A stretch of 64,000 bases of DNA, taken from assembly GCF_009650135.1 (NCBI RefSeq), contig NZ_CP045871.1:434001-498000 (forward strand). Direction: 5' to 3'. Below are positions 45,382 to 55,911 of this stretch, in pieces (position 1 is the stretch's first letter; every line of letters starts with the position of its first letter). The stretch is from Litorivicinus lipolyticus (GTDB lineage: Bacteria; Pseudomonadota; Gammaproteobacteria; Pseudomonadales; Litorivicinaceae). Position numbers and translations under genes: made by a program. The notes under the pieces were generated by a model. That model made no database searches. It had not been told where the DNA came from and was given only the letters and a program-made list of their open reading frames with translations.

Positions 45382-45846
45382 ATGCAAGGTAAAGCCTTAG
45401 AAATTGCGGAATTGGCACGGCCGGGCGTCGAGGCGCTGGGACTGGTGTTGTGGGGCGTCGAGCTCGCAGGTTCCGCCAAAGAACTGAAAGTCATTGTCTA
45501 TATTGATCGTGCCGGTGACGAAACCGTCAATGTTGATGATTGCGCTGATGTCAGCCGCCAACTAAGCGGCGTGATGGATGTCGAAGAACCGATTGCCGAG
45601 GCCTACAGCCTAGAAGTGTCGAGCCCGGGTTGGGATCGGCCGCTGTATTCGCTGGACCAGTACCAGCAAATGGTTGGCTCGGAAGTGCGCATTAAACTGC
45701 GCTTCCCGTTCGACGGTCGTCGTAATTTTCGCGGGCCGTTGAAGGGTGTCGAGGGCGACGAGGTTGTCGTCCAGGTTGATAACGAAGAATATGTTTTGCC
45801 GTTTGAGGCGATTGAGCAAGGGCGCGTTGTGCCCCCGAAAGGATAG
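45382..45846 (+). CDS. rimP: Ribosome maturation factor RimP
   Basis: 154 residues (E. coli 150). Needed for 30S maturation. Conserved VEALGLVLWGVELAGSAKELKVIVYID, DCADVSRQLSGVMDVEEPI and YSLEVSSPGWDRPLYS. The ATG at 45382 is chosen because AGGA precedes it by four bases; the alternative ATG at 45370 lies inside the T-run of the second leader terminator. nusA follows after 6 bp. Confidence 0.95.
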   Translation: MQGKALEIAELARPGVEALGLVLWGVELAGSAKELKVIVYIDRAGDETVNVDDCADVSRQLSGVMDVEEPIAEAYSLEVSSPGWDRPLYSLDQYQQMVGSEVRIKLRFPFDGRRNFRGPLKGVEGDEVVVQVDNEEYVLPFEAIEQGRVVPPKG

Positions 45847-45852
45847 GAAAGG

Positions 45853-47343
45853 ATGGAAGGTAAAGAACTGCTGTCTGTTGTCGAACTGTTCGCCAACGAA
45901 AAAGACATCAACAAAGAAATCGTATTCGAAGCCATGGAGCAGGCCTTGGCCAGCGCCACCAAAAAGCGTTTTGAAGACGAAGAGCCGGAAATCCATGTGG
46001 TGATCGATCGCGAAAGCGGCGACTACCAGACTTTCCGAACCTGGTTGGTGCGTGCCGACGACGAAATGGCGATTTTGGGGTCTGAGTTGACCACCGAAGA
46101 GGCTAATGAAGTCGACCCAAGCTTGGAAGTGGGCGATACCCACAAAGAGCTAGTGGCGAACGCCGGCTTTGGTCGTATCGAAGCCCAGGCGGCGAAACAG
46201 GTCATCGTTCAAAAGATCCGCGAAGCGGAGCGTGAAAAGGTCGTCGTCGAATACGAAGACCGTGTTGGCACGCTGATCAACGGTACGGTCAAAAAGACCA
46301 CCCGCGATAACGTCATTGTCGATTTGGGCAATAACGCCGAAGGCCTGTTGCCACGGGAAAACTTGGTTGGTCGCGAAATCTTCCGCATCAATGATCGGAT
46401 CCGTGCGCTGCTCGAAGAAGTGCGCCCGGAAGGCCGCGGCCCTCAGCTGTTGCTGACACGTACCGCGCCGAAAATGATTATGGAGCTGTTCAAGCTCGAA
46501 GTGCCGGAAGTCAGCGAAGAAGTGATCGAAATTCGTGGCGCTGCACGTGACCCGGGCAGCCGCGCCAAAATCGCGGTTAAAACCAACGACGGTCGTATCG
46601 ACCCGGTTGGCGCTTGCGTGGGTATGCGAGGCAGTCGTGTTCAGGCAGTTTCGAACGAATTGAACAACGAACGCGTCGACATCGTGCTGTGGGACGACAA
46701 CCCCGCGCAGTTGGTGATCAATGCCCTGAGTCCGGCCGAAGTCGCGTCAATCGTGATGGACGAAGAAGCCCACACCATGGACGTTGCGGTCGCCGAAGAT
46801 AACTTGGCTCAGGCCATTGGTCGCGGTGGTCAAAACGTACGATTGGCGTCGGAGCTGACCGGTTGGAATATCAACATCATGACCCTCGAGGACGCCGATG
46901 CGCGCCGCGAAGCGGAAATGGGCCAGTATGTCGAACAGTTTATGGAATGGCTGGGTATTGATGACGAATTGGCCGGTGTGCTGGTCGAAGAAGGCTTCAC
47001 GACCTTGGAAGAAGTTGTTTACGTTCCGCGCGAAGAAATGCTCGCCATTGAAGGCTTTGAAGAAGACCTGGTCGATGCACTGCGCGAGCGTTCACGCGAT
47101 GCCCTGTTGAACCTTGAGCTGGCGCGCGAAGAAAAATTGGAAGGGCGTGAGCCGGCCGAAGATTTGTTGACTATGGAAGGCATGGACCGGGCAACCGCGT
47201 TCAAGTTGGCGGAACAAGATATCCGCACCATGGAAGACCTGGCCGAGCAAGCGGTTGATGACCTGTTGGACATCGAAGGAATAGATGCTGAACGAGCGGC
47301 CGCGCTGATCATGAAAGCGCGTGAGCCCTGGTTCGCCGAGTAA
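45853..47343 (+). CDS. nusA: Transcription termination/antitermination factor NusA
   Basis: 496 residues (E. coli 495). An N-terminal RNA-polymerase-binding domain ([20 protein letters not shown]), the S1 domain ([21 protein letters not shown]), KH domains ([20 protein letters not shown] and [20 protein letters not shown]), and two C-terminal acidic helical repeats typical of gammaproteobacteria. It modulates pausing, intrinsic termination and antitermination, and may act on the leader of its own operon. Confidence 0.98.
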   Translation: MEGKELLSVVELFANEKDINKEIVFEAMEQALASATKKRFEDEEPEIHVVIDRESGDYQTFRTWLVRADDEMAILGSELTTEEANEVDPSLEVGDTHKELVANAGFGRIEAQAAKQVIVQKIREAEREKVVVEYEDRVGTLINGTVKKTTRDNVIVDLGNNAEGLLPRENLVGREIFRINDRIRALLEEVRPEGRGPQLLLTRTAPKMIMELFKLEVPEVSEEVIEIRGAARDPGSRAKIAVKTNDGRIDPVGACVGMRGSRVQAVSNELNNERVDIVLWDDNPAQLVINALSPAEVASIVMDEEAHTMDVAVAEDNLAQAIGRGGQNVRLASELTGWNINIMTLEDADARREAEMGQYVEQFMEWLGIDDELAGVLVEEGFTTLEEVVYVPREEMLAIEGFEEDLVDALRERSRDALLNLELAREEKLEGREPAEDLLTMEGMDRATAFKLAEQDIRTMEDLAEQAVDDLLDIEGIDAERAAALIMKAREPWFAE

Positions 47344-47357
47344 TTTGGGAGAAAGTT

Positions 47358-50093
47358 TTGTCTGAAAATACCGTTGCTAAGCTAGCTGAGCTAGTCGGCA
47401 CACCAACCGAAAAACTGCTGAGTCAGATGGCCGATGCAGGTCTGTCACAGAAAACAGCACAGGACGCCGTCAGCGAGTCTGAAAAGGCTACGTTGCTTGC
47501 GCACCTGAAAAAATCACACGGCGGCGATGGCGCGGTTGACCCCGCGCGCGTCACCATGACCCGCAAGACCAACACCACCCTGAAAGTGGGCGGCGGTCGC
47601 GGTGGCAAAACCGTCAACGTTGAAGTTCGTAAAAAGCGCACCTACGTGCGCCGTGACGAGCCCGTTGCTGGTGAGCCCGTTGCTGGTGAGCCTGGAGCCG
47701 GGACGCCTGAAGCCGCAGCGCCGATGATCGAAGAAGTTGCCGCGGCACCTGTGGTCGAGCCGGTGGTCGAGCCCGTGGTCGAGCCGGTTGTTGAAAAAGC
47801 GCCGGAGCCCGTGGCTGAAGTGGCACCGGCACCCGAGCCCGAGCCCGAGCCTGTGGTTGCAGCTGAGCCGGTAGCGCCGGCCAAGCCAGCGGCGCCCAAG
47901 GTTCCGCGCACTGAAATCAAGATGGACGATTTGGACCGTTTGGCCGCGGCACGCCGCGCCAGCCGCGAGCGTCGCGAAGCCGAGGCTCTGGAATCCGAGC
48001 AGCGCCGTAAAAAGAAAGCCGAGGACGAAGTCCGCGCCAAGGCAGCGGCGGCCGCGAAAGCCGCGGCCAACGCCCAGGCAGCAGCCGCTAAACCGGCCGC
48101 TGCACCGGCGGCGGCACCCTCGCCGGACAGTGGGCGTGCGGATCGTACGCGTCGCTTGCGCCCGGATGCGGCCCCCGCTAACAACGACCGGTTCGCCAAG
48201 AAGCGCGGCCCGGGTGGTGGACGTAACCAGCGCGGTAAGCAGGACGATCGCCGCCGCACCGGCAAAAAACTGAAAGGCGGGCAGGCCGTGGCAGAAATGT
48301 CCCAAGCCAACCAATTCCAAGCCCCGACCGCACCGATTGTGCGCGAAGTCACGGTCTCCGGTCCCATCACGCCGGGTGAAATCGCCCAGCAAATGGCGGT
48401 CAAGTCCGGTGAAGTCATCAAGACGCTGATGAAGATGGGCACCATGTGCACCATCAACCAAGCGATTGATGAAGACACCGCCGAGTTGGTGATCGAGGAA
48501 ATGGGCCACGTGATTAAGCGTGTCGCCGAAAACCAGATCGAAGAAGCCATCGTCAGCGAAGTGCAGTACGACCAGAGCAAGTCGGCGACTCGTGCGCCGG
48601 TTGTCACCGTCATGGGTCACGTTGACCATGGTAAGACGTCGCTGTTGGACCGCATTCGTAAAACCCGCGTCACCGCGGGCGAGGCCGGCGGCATCACCCA
48701 GCACATCGGTGCCTACCACGTTGATACGCCCAACGGCATGGTGACCTTTATTGATACCCCCGGCCACGCCGCCTTTACGGCCATGCGTGCTCGTGGTGCT
48801 GAGGTGACGGATATCGTGATCTTGGTGGTGGCGGCCGACGACGGCGTGATGCCCCAGACCGAAGAAGCCGTCCAGCACGCCCGTGCCGGTAACGTGCCCT
48901 TGGTGGTTGCCGTCAACAAAATGGATAAAGAACAAGCCGACCCGGATCGTGTTAAGAACGAGCTGGCCCAGCGCAACGTGATTCCCGAAGCCTGGGGTGG
49001 CGACACGCAGTTCGTGCACGTGTCAGCGACCACGGGCGAGGGCGTCGAGCAGCTGCTGGAAGCGGTATTGCTGCAGGCTGAACTGATGGAGTTGAACGCG
49101 GTGGCCGAAGGCCCCGCGACCGGCACCGTAGTTGAATCGCGCTTGGACAAGGGCCGCGGCCCAGTTGCAACGGTCTTGGTACAGCAGGGCACCCTGCGCA
49201 AGGGCGACGTGCTGTTGGCCGGTGACCAGGTCGGTAAGGTTCGTGCGTTGATCGATGAAAACGGTAAGCAGATCTTGGAAGCCGGGCCGTCTATGCCGGT
49301 CGAGGTTTTGGGCTTGGCGGGTACGCCGAATGCCGGTGACAACTTTTTGGTTGCGGAAAGCGAGCGTAAAGCCCGCGAAGTGGCGGAATTCCGTCGCGAC
49401 CGTGCCAAAGAGCAAGAGCAGCGTCGTCAGCAGGCGGCCAAGCTGGACCAGATGTTCGCCAACATGGGTGCGGACGAAGTTCAGGTCTTGAATATTGTCC
49501 TTAAAACCGACGTGCGCGGTACCTTGGAAGCCTTGAACGGCCAGATCGAGAAGCTGTCGACCGAAGAAGTCAAAGTTAACGTCATCAGTTCCGGCGTTGG
49601 CGGGATCACCGAAAGCGATGCCAACTTGGCATTGTCAGCCGGTGCGATTGTGGTCGGCTTTAACGTTCGTGCGGACAATGCGTCACGCAAAATCATCGAA
49701 CGCGAAGACATGGATTTGCGTTACTACAGCGTGATCTACGACATCATCGACGACATCAAGCAAGCAATGTCGGGCATGTTGAGCCCGGAATTGCGCGAAG
49801 AAATCGTCGGTATTGCCGAAGTGCGCGATGTCTTCAACTCGCCCAAGTTTGGTCAGGTTGCCGGGTGTATGGTGGTCGAGGGCACGGTTTACCGTCAAAA
49901 GCGGATCCGTGTACTGCGCGACAACATCGTGGTTTACGAAGGCGAGCTGGAAAGCTTGCGCCGCTTCAAGGACGACGTCCAAGAAGTCCGCAACAACATG
50001 GAATGTGGTATCGCGGTTAAGGCCTACAACGACGTTAAGCCCGGTGACAAGATCGAAGTCTTTGACACCAAAGAATTCGCGCGGACACTATAA
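47358..50093 (+). CDS. infB: Translation initiation factor IF-2
   Basis: 911 residues from a TTG start (GGGAGAAAG upstream). An N-terminal IF2-N subdomain ([20 protein letters not shown]), then a long Pro/Val/Glu/Ala-rich linker with short repeats, a second IF2-N, and the G domain near residue 410 ([21 protein letters not shown]), followed by domains II-IV. It loads fMet-tRNA on the 30S subunit. Internal GTG/ATG starts for shorter isoforms, known in E. coli, are possible but were not resolved. Confidence 0.97.
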   Translation: MSENTVAKLAELVGTPTEKLLSQMADAGLSQKTAQDAVSESEKATLLAHLKKSHGGDGAVDPARVTMTRKTNTTLKVGGGRGGKTVNVEVRKKRTYVRRDEPVAGEPVAGEPGAGTPEAAAPMIEEVAAAPVVEPVVEPVVEPVVEKAPEPVAEVAPAPEPEPEPVVAAEPVAPAKPAAPKVPRTEIKMDDLDRLAAARRASRERREAEALESEQRRKKKAEDEVRAKAAAAAKAAANAQAAAAKPAAAPAAAPSPDSGRADRTRRLRPDAAPANNDRFAKKRGPGGGRNQRGKQDDRRRTGKKLKGGQAVAEMSQANQFQAPTAPIVREVTVSGPITPGEIAQQMAVKSGEVIKTLMKMGTMCTINQAIDEDTAELVIEEMGHVIKRVAENQIEEAIVSEVQYDQSKSATRAPVVTVMGHVDHGKTSLLDRIRKTRVTAGEAGGITQHIGAYHVDTPNGMVTFIDTPGHAAFTAMRARGAEVTDIVILVVAADDGVMPQTEEAVQHARAGNVPLVVAVNKMDKEQADPDRVKNELAQRNVIPEAWGGDTQFVHVSATTGEGVEQLLEAVLLQAELMELNAVAEGPATGTVVESRLDKGRGPVATVLVQQGTLRKGDVLLAGDQVGKVRALIDENGKQILEAGPSMPVEVLGLAGTPNAGDNFLVAESERKAREVAEFRRDRAKEQEQRRQQAAKLDQMFANMGADEVQVLNIVLKTDVRGTLEALNGQIEKLSTEEVKVNVISSGVGGITESDANLALSAGAIVVGFNVRADNASRKIIEREDMDLRYYSVIYDIIDDIKQAMSGMLSPELREEIVGIAEVRDVFNSPKFGQVAGCMVVEGTVYRQKRIRVLRDNIVVYEGELESLRRFKDDVQEVRNNMECGIAVKAYNDVKPGDKIEVFDTKEFARTL
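47658..47794 (+). repeat. Low-complexity codon repeats in the infB linker
   Basis: Perfect 15-bp direct repeats GAGCCCGTTGCTGGT (47658-47672 and 47673-47687) encode EPVAG twice. Shortly after come about four copies of a 12-bp unit (GTGGTCGAGCCG-like, about 47751-47794) encoding VVEP. Such slippage-prone linker repeats are likely to vary in number between strains. Confidence 0.85.
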
Positions 50094-50468
50094 GTGGCTC
50101 GCGAGTTTAAACGGTCCGACCGTCTGGGCGAGCAAATCCAGCGTGAACTGGCGGAGCTGTTGCAGTTCCATTCCCGAGTTCACCTGCCGGGTTTGGTCAC
50201 CGTCAGTGGCGTTAAACTAAGCCGTGATATGGGCTACGCTGATGTTCACATCAGCGTGCTCGGCGGTGGTGATGACGCCCCTACACGCGCACTGGATGCG
50301 ATTAACAGTCAAAAAGGATACCTGCGCACGGAGTTGAGCCAACGCTTGCACGTGCGCCGGGTGCCCGAACTGCGTTTTTATGGGGATAGCACCCAGCAAG
50401 ACGCAGCCCGCATGGCGACGCTGATTTCAAAGGCGCGCGCCAGCGATTCAGATATTTCCGAGGAATAA
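50094..50468 (+). CDS. rbfA: Ribosome-binding factor A
   Basis: 124 residues (E. coli 133) from a GTG directly after the infB stop. A KH-like fold: REFKRSDRLGEQIQRELAELL at the N-terminus, VTVSGVKLSRDMGYADVHISV in the core, RRVPELRFYGDST near the end. It helps 16S rRNA 5' processing and 30S maturation, especially in the cold. Standard infB-rbfA-truB order. Confidence 0.95.
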   Translation: MAREFKRSDRLGEQIQRELAELLQFHSRVHLPGLVTVSGVKLSRDMGYADVHISVLGGGDDAPTRALDAINSQKGYLRTELSQRLHVRRVPELRFYGDSTQQDAARMATLISKARASDSDISEE

Positions 50469-50472
50469 ATAC

Positions 50473-51399
50473 ATGGGACGTCGTAGAAAGCCGAGCGGCC
50501 GTCGGTTCGACGGCGTGTTGTTGTTGGATAAGCCCCAGGGCATTACCAGCAACGAAGCTTTGCAGACCGTTAAACGCATTTACAATGCGGACAAAGCCGG
50601 CCATACCGGGTCACTGGATCCGTTGGCGACCGGCATGTTGCCTATCTTGTTTGGTGAGGGCACTAAGTTGTCACGCCTGTTGTTGGAAGCGGACAAGGTT
50701 TACACCACGCGGGCTAAGTTAGGCGTGACCACCGATTCCGGCGATGCCGATGGCAAGGTGCTGGAAACCAAAGCCATCCCCGAGATCAGCGATGAACGGT
50801 TGGAATCGGTTTTGGCCAAGTTTCGTGGCCAGGGCACACAAATTCCGAGCATGTTTTCGGCGCTGAAAAAAGACGGCAAAAAGCTGTATGAGTTGGCCCG
50901 CGAAGGGATAGAAGTGGAGCGCGAGCCGCGTCCCATCAACATTTTCGAGCTGACGCTGCTGGGCCGTGGCGACGATTGGATTGATCTGCGGGTGCACTGC
51001 TCGAAGGGCACCTACGTTCGAACCTTGGTCGAAGACATAGGTCAGGCTTTAGATTGTGGCGCACATGTGGTTGAATTGCGCCGCACGAACGTTGCGGGCT
51101 TCCAAGCGGACGCCATGGTGACGCTCGATGCGTTGAATTTATTGCGCGATGACAAGGCCTTTGCCGAGATGGACGCCCACTGTGGCCCCATTAATTCTCT
51201 GGCCAATCATCTGCCGCGCTTTGAATTGACCGCTGAAGAAATCAGCTGGGTCGTCAAAGGGCAAGCATTGCTGATACCAGGTGCACCCACCGAGGGTGAC
51301 TTGGCATTGGTAGACGCCGAAGGCCAGTTAGTGGCTTTGGGCGCGATGATGGACGACGGTCGGGTTGGCCCGACACGCTTGTTGATCTCGGGTCAATAA
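50473..51399 (+). CDS. truB: tRNA pseudouridine(55) synthase
   Basis: 308 residues (E. coli 314). GVLLLDKPQGITSNEALQ at the N-terminus and the catalytic Asp in KAGHTGSLDPLATGMLPI. RPINIFELTLL and CSKGTYVRTLVEDIG are family motifs, and a PUA-like C-terminal part ends the protein. It makes pseudouridine 55 in the T-loop of tRNAs. It lies 4 bp after rbfA and 81 bp before rpsO. Confidence 0.97.
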   Translation: MGRRRKPSGRRFDGVLLLDKPQGITSNEALQTVKRIYNADKAGHTGSLDPLATGMLPILFGEGTKLSRLLLEADKVYTTRAKLGVTTDSGDADGKVLETKAIPEISDERLESVLAKFRGQGTQIPSMFSALKKDGKKLYELAREGIEVEREPRPINIFELTLLGRGDDWIDLRVHCSKGTYVRTLVEDIGQALDCGAHVVELRRTNVAGFQADAMVTLDALNLLRDDKAFAEMDAHCGPINSLANHLPRFELTAEEISWVVKGQALLIPGAPTEGDLALVDAEGQLVALGAMMDDGRVGPTRLLISGQ

Positions 51400-51480
51400 T
51401 GACCCACAAGGTGACTGCAGATATGCGCGGTCACCGGGGCAATATCGCCCTTTAGGCATATTCCACAGGAGGAAATCGCC

Positions 51481-51750
51481 ATGGCACTAACCGCCGAAGC
51501 AAAAGCTGCAATCGTCGAGAAATTTGGACGTGTTGCAAACGACACCGGTTCACCGGAAGTTCAGGTCGCACTGTTAACCGCGAACATTGAAGCCCTGCAA
51601 GGTCACTTCAAGAGCAACATCCACGACCACCACAGTCGTCGCGGTTTGATCCGCATGGTTAACCAGCGTCGTAAGTTGCTGGACTACCTGAAGGGCAAGA
51701 GCGTTGATCGCTACTCAGCCCTGATCAAAGAGCTTGGCCTACGCCGCTAA
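51481..51750 (+). CDS. rpsO: 30S ribosomal protein S15
   Basis: 89 residues, exact family length. [21 protein letters not shown], then [20 protein letters not shown] and [16 protein letters not shown], are invariant S15 features. A strong ribosome site (AGGAGG) lies eight bases before the ATG. In E. coli S15 represses its own translation through a pseudoknot in the leader; whether the 81-bp leader here does the same was not assessed. pnp follows. Confidence 0.98.
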   Translation: MALTAEAKAAIVEKFGRVANDTGSPEVQVALLTANIEALQGHFKSNIHDHHSRRGLIRMVNQRRKLLDYLKGKSVDRYSALIKELGLRR

Positions 51751-51762
51751 GCGCTTAAAAAA

Positions 51763-51785
51763 ATGGCCCGCATGTGCGGGTCATT
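51763..51785 (+). terminator. rpsO-pnp intergenic hairpin
   Basis: Stem ATGgCCCGCA/TGCGGGtCAT (one G-T pair) with an adjacent TTTT, between rpsO and pnp. It may act as a weak rpsO terminator or as an RNase III-type processing site, as known for E. coli rpsO-pnp. Confidence 0.7.
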
Positions 51786-51806
51786 TTCGTTGGAAGGAAT
51801 GGAAAA

Positions 51807-53885
51807 TTGACTATCGTAAAAAAATCATTTGAGTTCGGTGGCCAGACGGTCACATTGGAAACCGGTCGAATCGCACGCCAAGCCAGCGGCGCGGTCATGG
51901 TCAGCATGGGCAAAACCCAGTTGCTGGCAACGGTTGTTGCTAAAAATGGCCTGAAGCCGGGACAAGACTTCTTCCCGCTGTCGGTTCATTACCAAGAAAA
52001 GACCTACGCTGCCGGTCGTATCCCCGGTGGTTACTTTAAGCGTGAAGGCCGTCCCACCGAAACTGAAACACTGGTTTCGCGTCTGTGCGACCGCCCGATT
52101 CGTCCGCTGTTCCCGAAAGGCTTCATGAACGAAGTTCAGGTTATCCTGACCGTTATGAGCGCCGAGCCGGGTCGCGATGCCGACATCATTGCGATGATCG
52201 GTCAGTCCGCTGCGCTGGCGGTGTCTGGGATTCCGTTTAACGGCCCGATTGGTGCCGCCAAAGTCGGTTTCAGCGAAACCGGTGAATACATCCTTAACCC
52301 GAGCCGTGCGCAGCTGGAAACCAGCCGTCTGGAAATGGTCGTGGCCGGTACCGCAGACGCGGTATTGATGGTCGAATCGGAAGCCGAAGAGCTGACTGAA
52401 GACCAGATGTTGGGTGCGGTTTTGTTCGCCCACGAAGAAATTCAAGAAACCATCGAAGTCATCAAGGCGTTCGCCGCCGAAGCTGACATCAAGCCGTTCG
52501 CATGGACACCACCGGCCGAAGATAAGGCCCTGGCGGCCTTGGTCGCACCTTACGCCGAGCGCGTGGCTGCGGCCTACCGCGTGACTGACAAGATGGAGCG
52601 TTACGCTGCATTGGGCGCGATCCGTAGCGAAGCGACTGCCGAGCTGGTTAACGACACCTACAACGCTGACGACATCGGCAGCGGCATCGCCAAGCTGGAA
52701 AAAAACAGCGTGCGTGAAGCCGTTCTGAATGGCGAACCGCGTATCGATGGCCGTGACCTCACTACCGTGCGCGGTATTGATGTTGAAGTCGGCGTATTGG
52801 ACCAGACCCACGGCAGCGCTTTGTTCACCCGCGGTGAAACGCAGGCGATCGTAGCGGCGACCTTGGGTACGCTGAAAGATTCTCAGCACCTGGACACGCT
52901 GCACGGTCACATCACCGACCGCTTCATGCTGCACTACAACTTCCCTCCCTTCTCGGTTGGCGAAGCGGGCTTCATGGGTGGACCTAAGCGTCGTGAAATC
53001 GGCCACGGCCGTCTCGCACGTCGCGGTGTTCAAGCGGTACTGCCCAGCGAAGAAGACTTCCCTTACGCGTTGCGTGTGGTCTCGGAAATCACCGAGTCCA
53101 ACGGTTCGTCGTCAATGGCATCGGTGTGCGGTACGTCACTGGCCTTGATGGACGCAGGCGTGCCCTTGCGTGCGCCGGTGGCCGGTATTGCTATGGGCTT
53201 GGTCAAAGATGGCGAGCGTTTCGCGGTATTGACCGACATCTTGGGCGACGAAGATCACCTCGGCGACATGGACTTCAAGGTCGCAGGTACCGCCGAAGGC
53301 GTGACTGCACTGCAGATGGACATCAAGATCGAAGGCATCAACGAAGAAATCATGGAGAAGGCGCTGCAGCAGGCTTGTACTGCGCGTTTGCACATCCTTG
53401 ATGAGATGAACAAGGTCCTCAAAGAATCACGCACTGAGCTGGCTGCTACGGCGCCGCGCATGAGCACCATGAAGATCGACTCGGACAAAATCCGTGACGT
53501 GATCGGCAAGGGTGGCAGCGTGATTCGTGACCTGACCGAGAAGTCAGGCGCGTCGATCGATCTGGACGACGATGGCACGGTGCGTATTTACGCCGCCAGC
53601 CAGGACAGTGCAGATTTGGCCAAACAGATGATCTTGGCGATTACAGCGGAAGCTGAAGTCGGCACAGTCTACGAAGGCTTGGTCGCACGTATCGTTGATT
53701 TTGGTGCCTTTGTGACTATTTTGCCGGGCAAAGACGGCTTGGTTCACATCAGCCAGATCAGTGAAGAACGTGTCGAGAAAGTCACGGACTACCTGTCCGA
53801 AGGCCAGACCATCAAGGTCAAGGTATTGGACGTGGACGCCCGCGGCCGTATCAAACTGTCAATGCGTGACCTCGAAGCCGAGTAG
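51807..53885 (+). CDS. pnp: Polyribonucleotide nucleotidyltransferase (PNPase)
   Basis: 692 residues from a TTG (E. coli 711). Two RNase PH domains ([58 protein letters not shown]), a KH domain ([21 protein letters not shown]) and an S1 domain ([20 protein letters not shown]) at the end. A 3'-5' phosphorolytic exonuclease of the degradosome. TTG at 51807 gives the family N-terminus [11 protein letters not shown] and has GGAAGG upstream; the in-frame ATG at 51774 lies in the hairpin. Confidence 0.96.
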   Translation: MTIVKKSFEFGGQTVTLETGRIARQASGAVMVSMGKTQLLATVVAKNGLKPGQDFFPLSVHYQEKTYAAGRIPGGYFKREGRPTETETLVSRLCDRPIRPLFPKGFMNEVQVILTVMSAEPGRDADIIAMIGQSAALAVSGIPFNGPIGAAKVGFSETGEYILNPSRAQLETSRLEMVVAGTADAVLMVESEAEELTEDQMLGAVLFAHEEIQETIEVIKAFAAEADIKPFAWTPPAEDKALAALVAPYAERVAAAYRVTDKMERYAALGAIRSEATAELVNDTYNADDIGSGIAKLEKNSVREAVLNGEPRIDGRDLTTVRGIDVEVGVLDQTHGSALFTRGETQAIVAATLGTLKDSQHLDTLHGHITDRFMLHYNFPPFSVGEAGFMGGPKRREIGHGRLARRGVQAVLPSEEDFPYALRVVSEITESNGSSSMASVCGTSLALMDAGVPLRAPVAGIAMGLVKDGERFAVLTDILGDEDHLGDMDFKVAGTAEGVTALQMDIKIEGINEEIMEKALQQACTARLHILDEMNKVLKESRTELAATAPRMSTMKIDSDKIRDVIGKGGSVIRDLTEKSGASIDLDDDGTVRIYAASQDSADLAKQMILAITAEAEVGTVYEGLVARIVDFGAFVTILPGKDGLVHISQISEERVEKVTDYLSEGQTIKVKVLDVDARGRIKLSMRDLEAE

Positions 53886-53909
53886 TCATTCGCGATTGAT
53901 AGATCAAGG

Positions 53910-53934
53910 AAGCCAGCATCATGCTGGCTTTTTT
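53910..53934 (+). terminator. Terminator after pnp
   Basis: Stem AAGCCAGCA/TGCTGGCTT with a short loop, then a run of T. It ends the rimP-to-pnp operon, 25 bp past the pnp stop. Confidence 0.9.
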
Positions 53935-53945
53935 GTGGGCGGCGT

Positions 53946-54203
53946 TTAGGCGCCGGTGTCTTGTTCGTCTTGATCGATGGTGCGCGTGTGTTGACGGACC
54001 AAGCTGACCATCAAGGTGTCCTCAATGATCTTGACGGCTTCGGCGCGTAACCGATCGTCTTCGAAGTTAGTCAGCACCGCTCGCAGCTGTCCGAATAGCG
54101 CATCGGCGTCATCCGCGATCTGTTCGTCCTCTTGAAATAGGGCGTTAATCGCGTCGCGCTCTTCGTCGGTCAGCAGTCCGCTGGGTTTAGAAGTTTGATC
54201 CAA
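53946..54203 (-). CDS. Small acidic hypothetical protein
   Basis: 85 residues, rich in Asp/Glu and predicted almost wholly helical (LLTDEERDAINALFQEDEQI, LFGQLRAVLTNF), ending DQDEQDTGA. Family not recognised; no signal peptide or membrane helix. A GGAGAG site precedes its ATG and it fits cleanly between the pnp terminator and the DMT transporter gene, which supports it being coding. Confidence 0.6.
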   Translation of the reverse strand: MDQTSKPSGLLTDEERDAINALFQEDEQIADDADALFGQLRAVLTNFEDDRLRAEAVKIIEDTLMVSLVRQHTRTIDQDEQDTGA

Positions 54204-54299
54204 GGTATCCCTCTCCAGTTACGAGGTGGACTTTAGTACAGTATTGTCTGCGGTGGAATCAATGGTTTTGCTTACGCCAGGTATTTGGGTGCGTACAAG

Positions 54300-55130
54300 T
54301 TACTTACTACGCATCAGCGCGGAGCCAAACACGACGCCGGCGCCGGCGAGGGCGATCCAGCTGTGTTCCTCGCCGAATACCATGGCGGTTACGATCAGTA
54401 CGAACACGGATTCTAAGTTCAAGATAAATGACGCGTCCTGATGCACCAGGTGGCGTTGGGCTTTGATTTGCAGCATGAATCGACTGCAGGTAATGCCGAC
54501 GCCGGCTATCAACAGCCACGCCCAACCGGTGGCGTTGGCCTGACTGAATTGTGCGGTGGGCTCGAACAGGGCCGATAGCGCTAAAAGGCCGGCGCCGGTG
54601 GTTAACATCTGACCGAAGCCGACGGTGACGGTGTCCGCCCCACGGGTTTGATGATTGATTAGGGTGATTTGCCAGCCAAACGCGATCGCGGCGCCCGCAA
54701 ACAGGGCGAAGTTATCCAGCTGAAAATCCGGCGCCATCAGTGCGCCGCCGGCCAAGGCGAGGGTGGCTCTGCGTTTGAAGCCGGCGCTGACCGGTTCGTT
54801 AAAGAACCAGTGGCTGTAAAGCGGTGACAGCACCATGCCGACGGCGACGACAAAACCGGCCAAACCCAGTTCGGTAGAGCGCTGTACCGCGGTCGCCCAA
54901 AGTGCCGTCGACACCACCATGACCACACCGATCAAGCAGCTGGCGCGAAAACTGCGCCACTCAAAGGTTTTCAGGGCAAACGGCAGCAATATCAGGCCGA
55001 CTGCAAGGAAACGCACGCCCATAAACCCCATCGGTTCGAAGTGCGTTAGGCCGATCTTGGTCACCGGCCACCCCCATGAGGCTAAAAACGCGGCGCCCAG
55101 CATGGCCAGCCGCGCTTGGTTCCGGGTCAA
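54300..55130 (-). CDS. DMT superfamily (EamA) transporter
   Basis: 276 residues with about ten hydrophobic helices in two EamA halves (LGAAFLASWGWPVTKIGLTHF; LNLESVFVLIVTAMVFGEE near the end). The TTG start at 55130 overlaps the rnfH stop as TTGA, which supports it. Probably a metabolite or amino-acid exporter, substrate unknown. Last gene of a ratA-rnfH-transporter unit. Not a close copy of the other DMT gene at 36414-37319. Confidence 0.88.
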   Translation of the reverse strand: MTRNQARLAMLGAAFLASWGWPVTKIGLTHFEPMGFMGVRFLAVGLILLPFALKTFEWRSFRASCLIGVVMVVSTALWATAVQRSTELGLAGFVVAVGMVLSPLYSHWFFNEPVSAGFKRRATLALAGGALMAPDFQLDNFALFAGAAIAFGWQITLINHQTRGADTVTVGFGQMLTTGAGLLALSALFEPTAQFSQANATGWAWLLIAGVGITCSRFMLQIKAQRHLVHQDASFILNLESVFVLIVTAMVFGEEHSWIALAGAGVVFGSALMRSK

Positions 55131-55414
55131 GGCGTGGTGGCTTTGCTGGCGCGGTTTTTACGCGCCTCTTTGGGGTCAATCAATAGCGGCCGATAAACCT
55201 CGATGCGCTCGCCGGTTTGCATGATGCGAGTCGCCGGGTCCTTTTCGGTCTTGCCCCAGACGCCCATCTTGACGCTGGCCATGTCGATTTCGGGAAATTC
55301 GCGCAGGATACCGCTGGCGCGCACGGCCTCGATCATGGTGGTGCCTGTACTGACGTCAACGCTTAAAATGAGTTGGCGCTTGGGTGTCGCGTAGGCCACT
55401 TCGATCGTGATCAT
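55127..55414 (-). CDS. rnfH: RnfH family protein
   Basis: 95 residues. Ubiquitin-like beta-grasp protein: ITIEVAYATPKRQLILSVDV at the start, then GVWGKTEKDPATRIMQTGERIEVYRPL, and a basic tail KEARKNRASK. Partner of ratA in most gammaproteobacteria; function unclear despite the name. ATGA overlap with ratA. Confidence 0.93.
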   Translation of the reverse strand: MITIEVAYATPKRQLILSVDVSTGTTMIEAVRASGILREFPEIDMASVKMGVWGKTEKDPATRIMQTGERIEVYRPLLIDPKEARKNRASKATTP

Positions 55415-55842
55415 GGGTATATCTCGTCTGCGCGGTCACAAAACGCAGCGACCATGGTGTTGGCAACCTGGGTAAAGACCGGGCCCAGCGCGATTGCGGT
55501 TAATTTCCCGCCCATATCAAAAGATAGGTTCAGCGCAACTTCACAGGCATCGTCGCCTTTGGCGGTAAAGGTCCATTCACCGTGAAAGTGTTTGAACGGG
55601 CCCTGGACCAGTGACAGCGTGATCGACGTCGGCCGCACGCGGGCGTTGCGCGTGGTAAAGGCATGGCGCAGCCGGCCTTTGGCCAAATTGAGTTCGGCGA
55701 CCATGCTGTCATCGGATGTTTCGATGATCGTGGCATCGGCACACCATGGCAAAAATTCCGGGTAACGCGCGACGTCGTCAACGACATCGAACATCTGCTC
55801 GGCGGTATGGAACACAAGGGCAGTTTTAGCAATGTTTTTCAT
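55411..55842 (-). CDS. ratA: RatA-type START-domain protein (ubiquinone-binding / toxin homologue)
   Basis: 143 residues (E. coli RatA 158). A START/polyketide-cyclase fold like COQ10: QMFDVVDDVARYPEFLPWC near residue 20 and LSFDMGGKLTAIALGPVF near the C-terminus. E. coli RatA was described as blocking 70S formation, while homology to COQ10 suggests ubiquinone handling. Start at 55842 (MKNIAKTALV) by family comparison. Divergent from smpB, the usual arrangement. Confidence 0.93.
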   Translation of the reverse strand: MKNIAKTALVFHTAEQMFDVVDDVARYPEFLPWCADATIIETSDDSMVAELNLAKGRLRHAFTTRNARVRPTSITLSLVQGPFKHFHGEWTFTAKGDDACEVALNLSFDMGGKLTAIALGPVFTQVANTMVAAFCDRADEIYP

Positions 55843-55911
55843 GGGGCAGGAGTGTAGCCGATCCCGCCAATACATTGAATTTTAGCGCATTGGGCGTATG
55901 CTCACGGCCGC

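Noticed and set aside
47514..49019. 501-residue minus-strand open frame inside infB
   Set aside because: Shadow of the intact IF-2 gene in GC-rich, alanine/glutamate-rich sequence.
51825..53033. 402-residue minus-strand open frame inside pnp
   Set aside because: Lies entirely within the well-conserved PNPase gene and has no family features.
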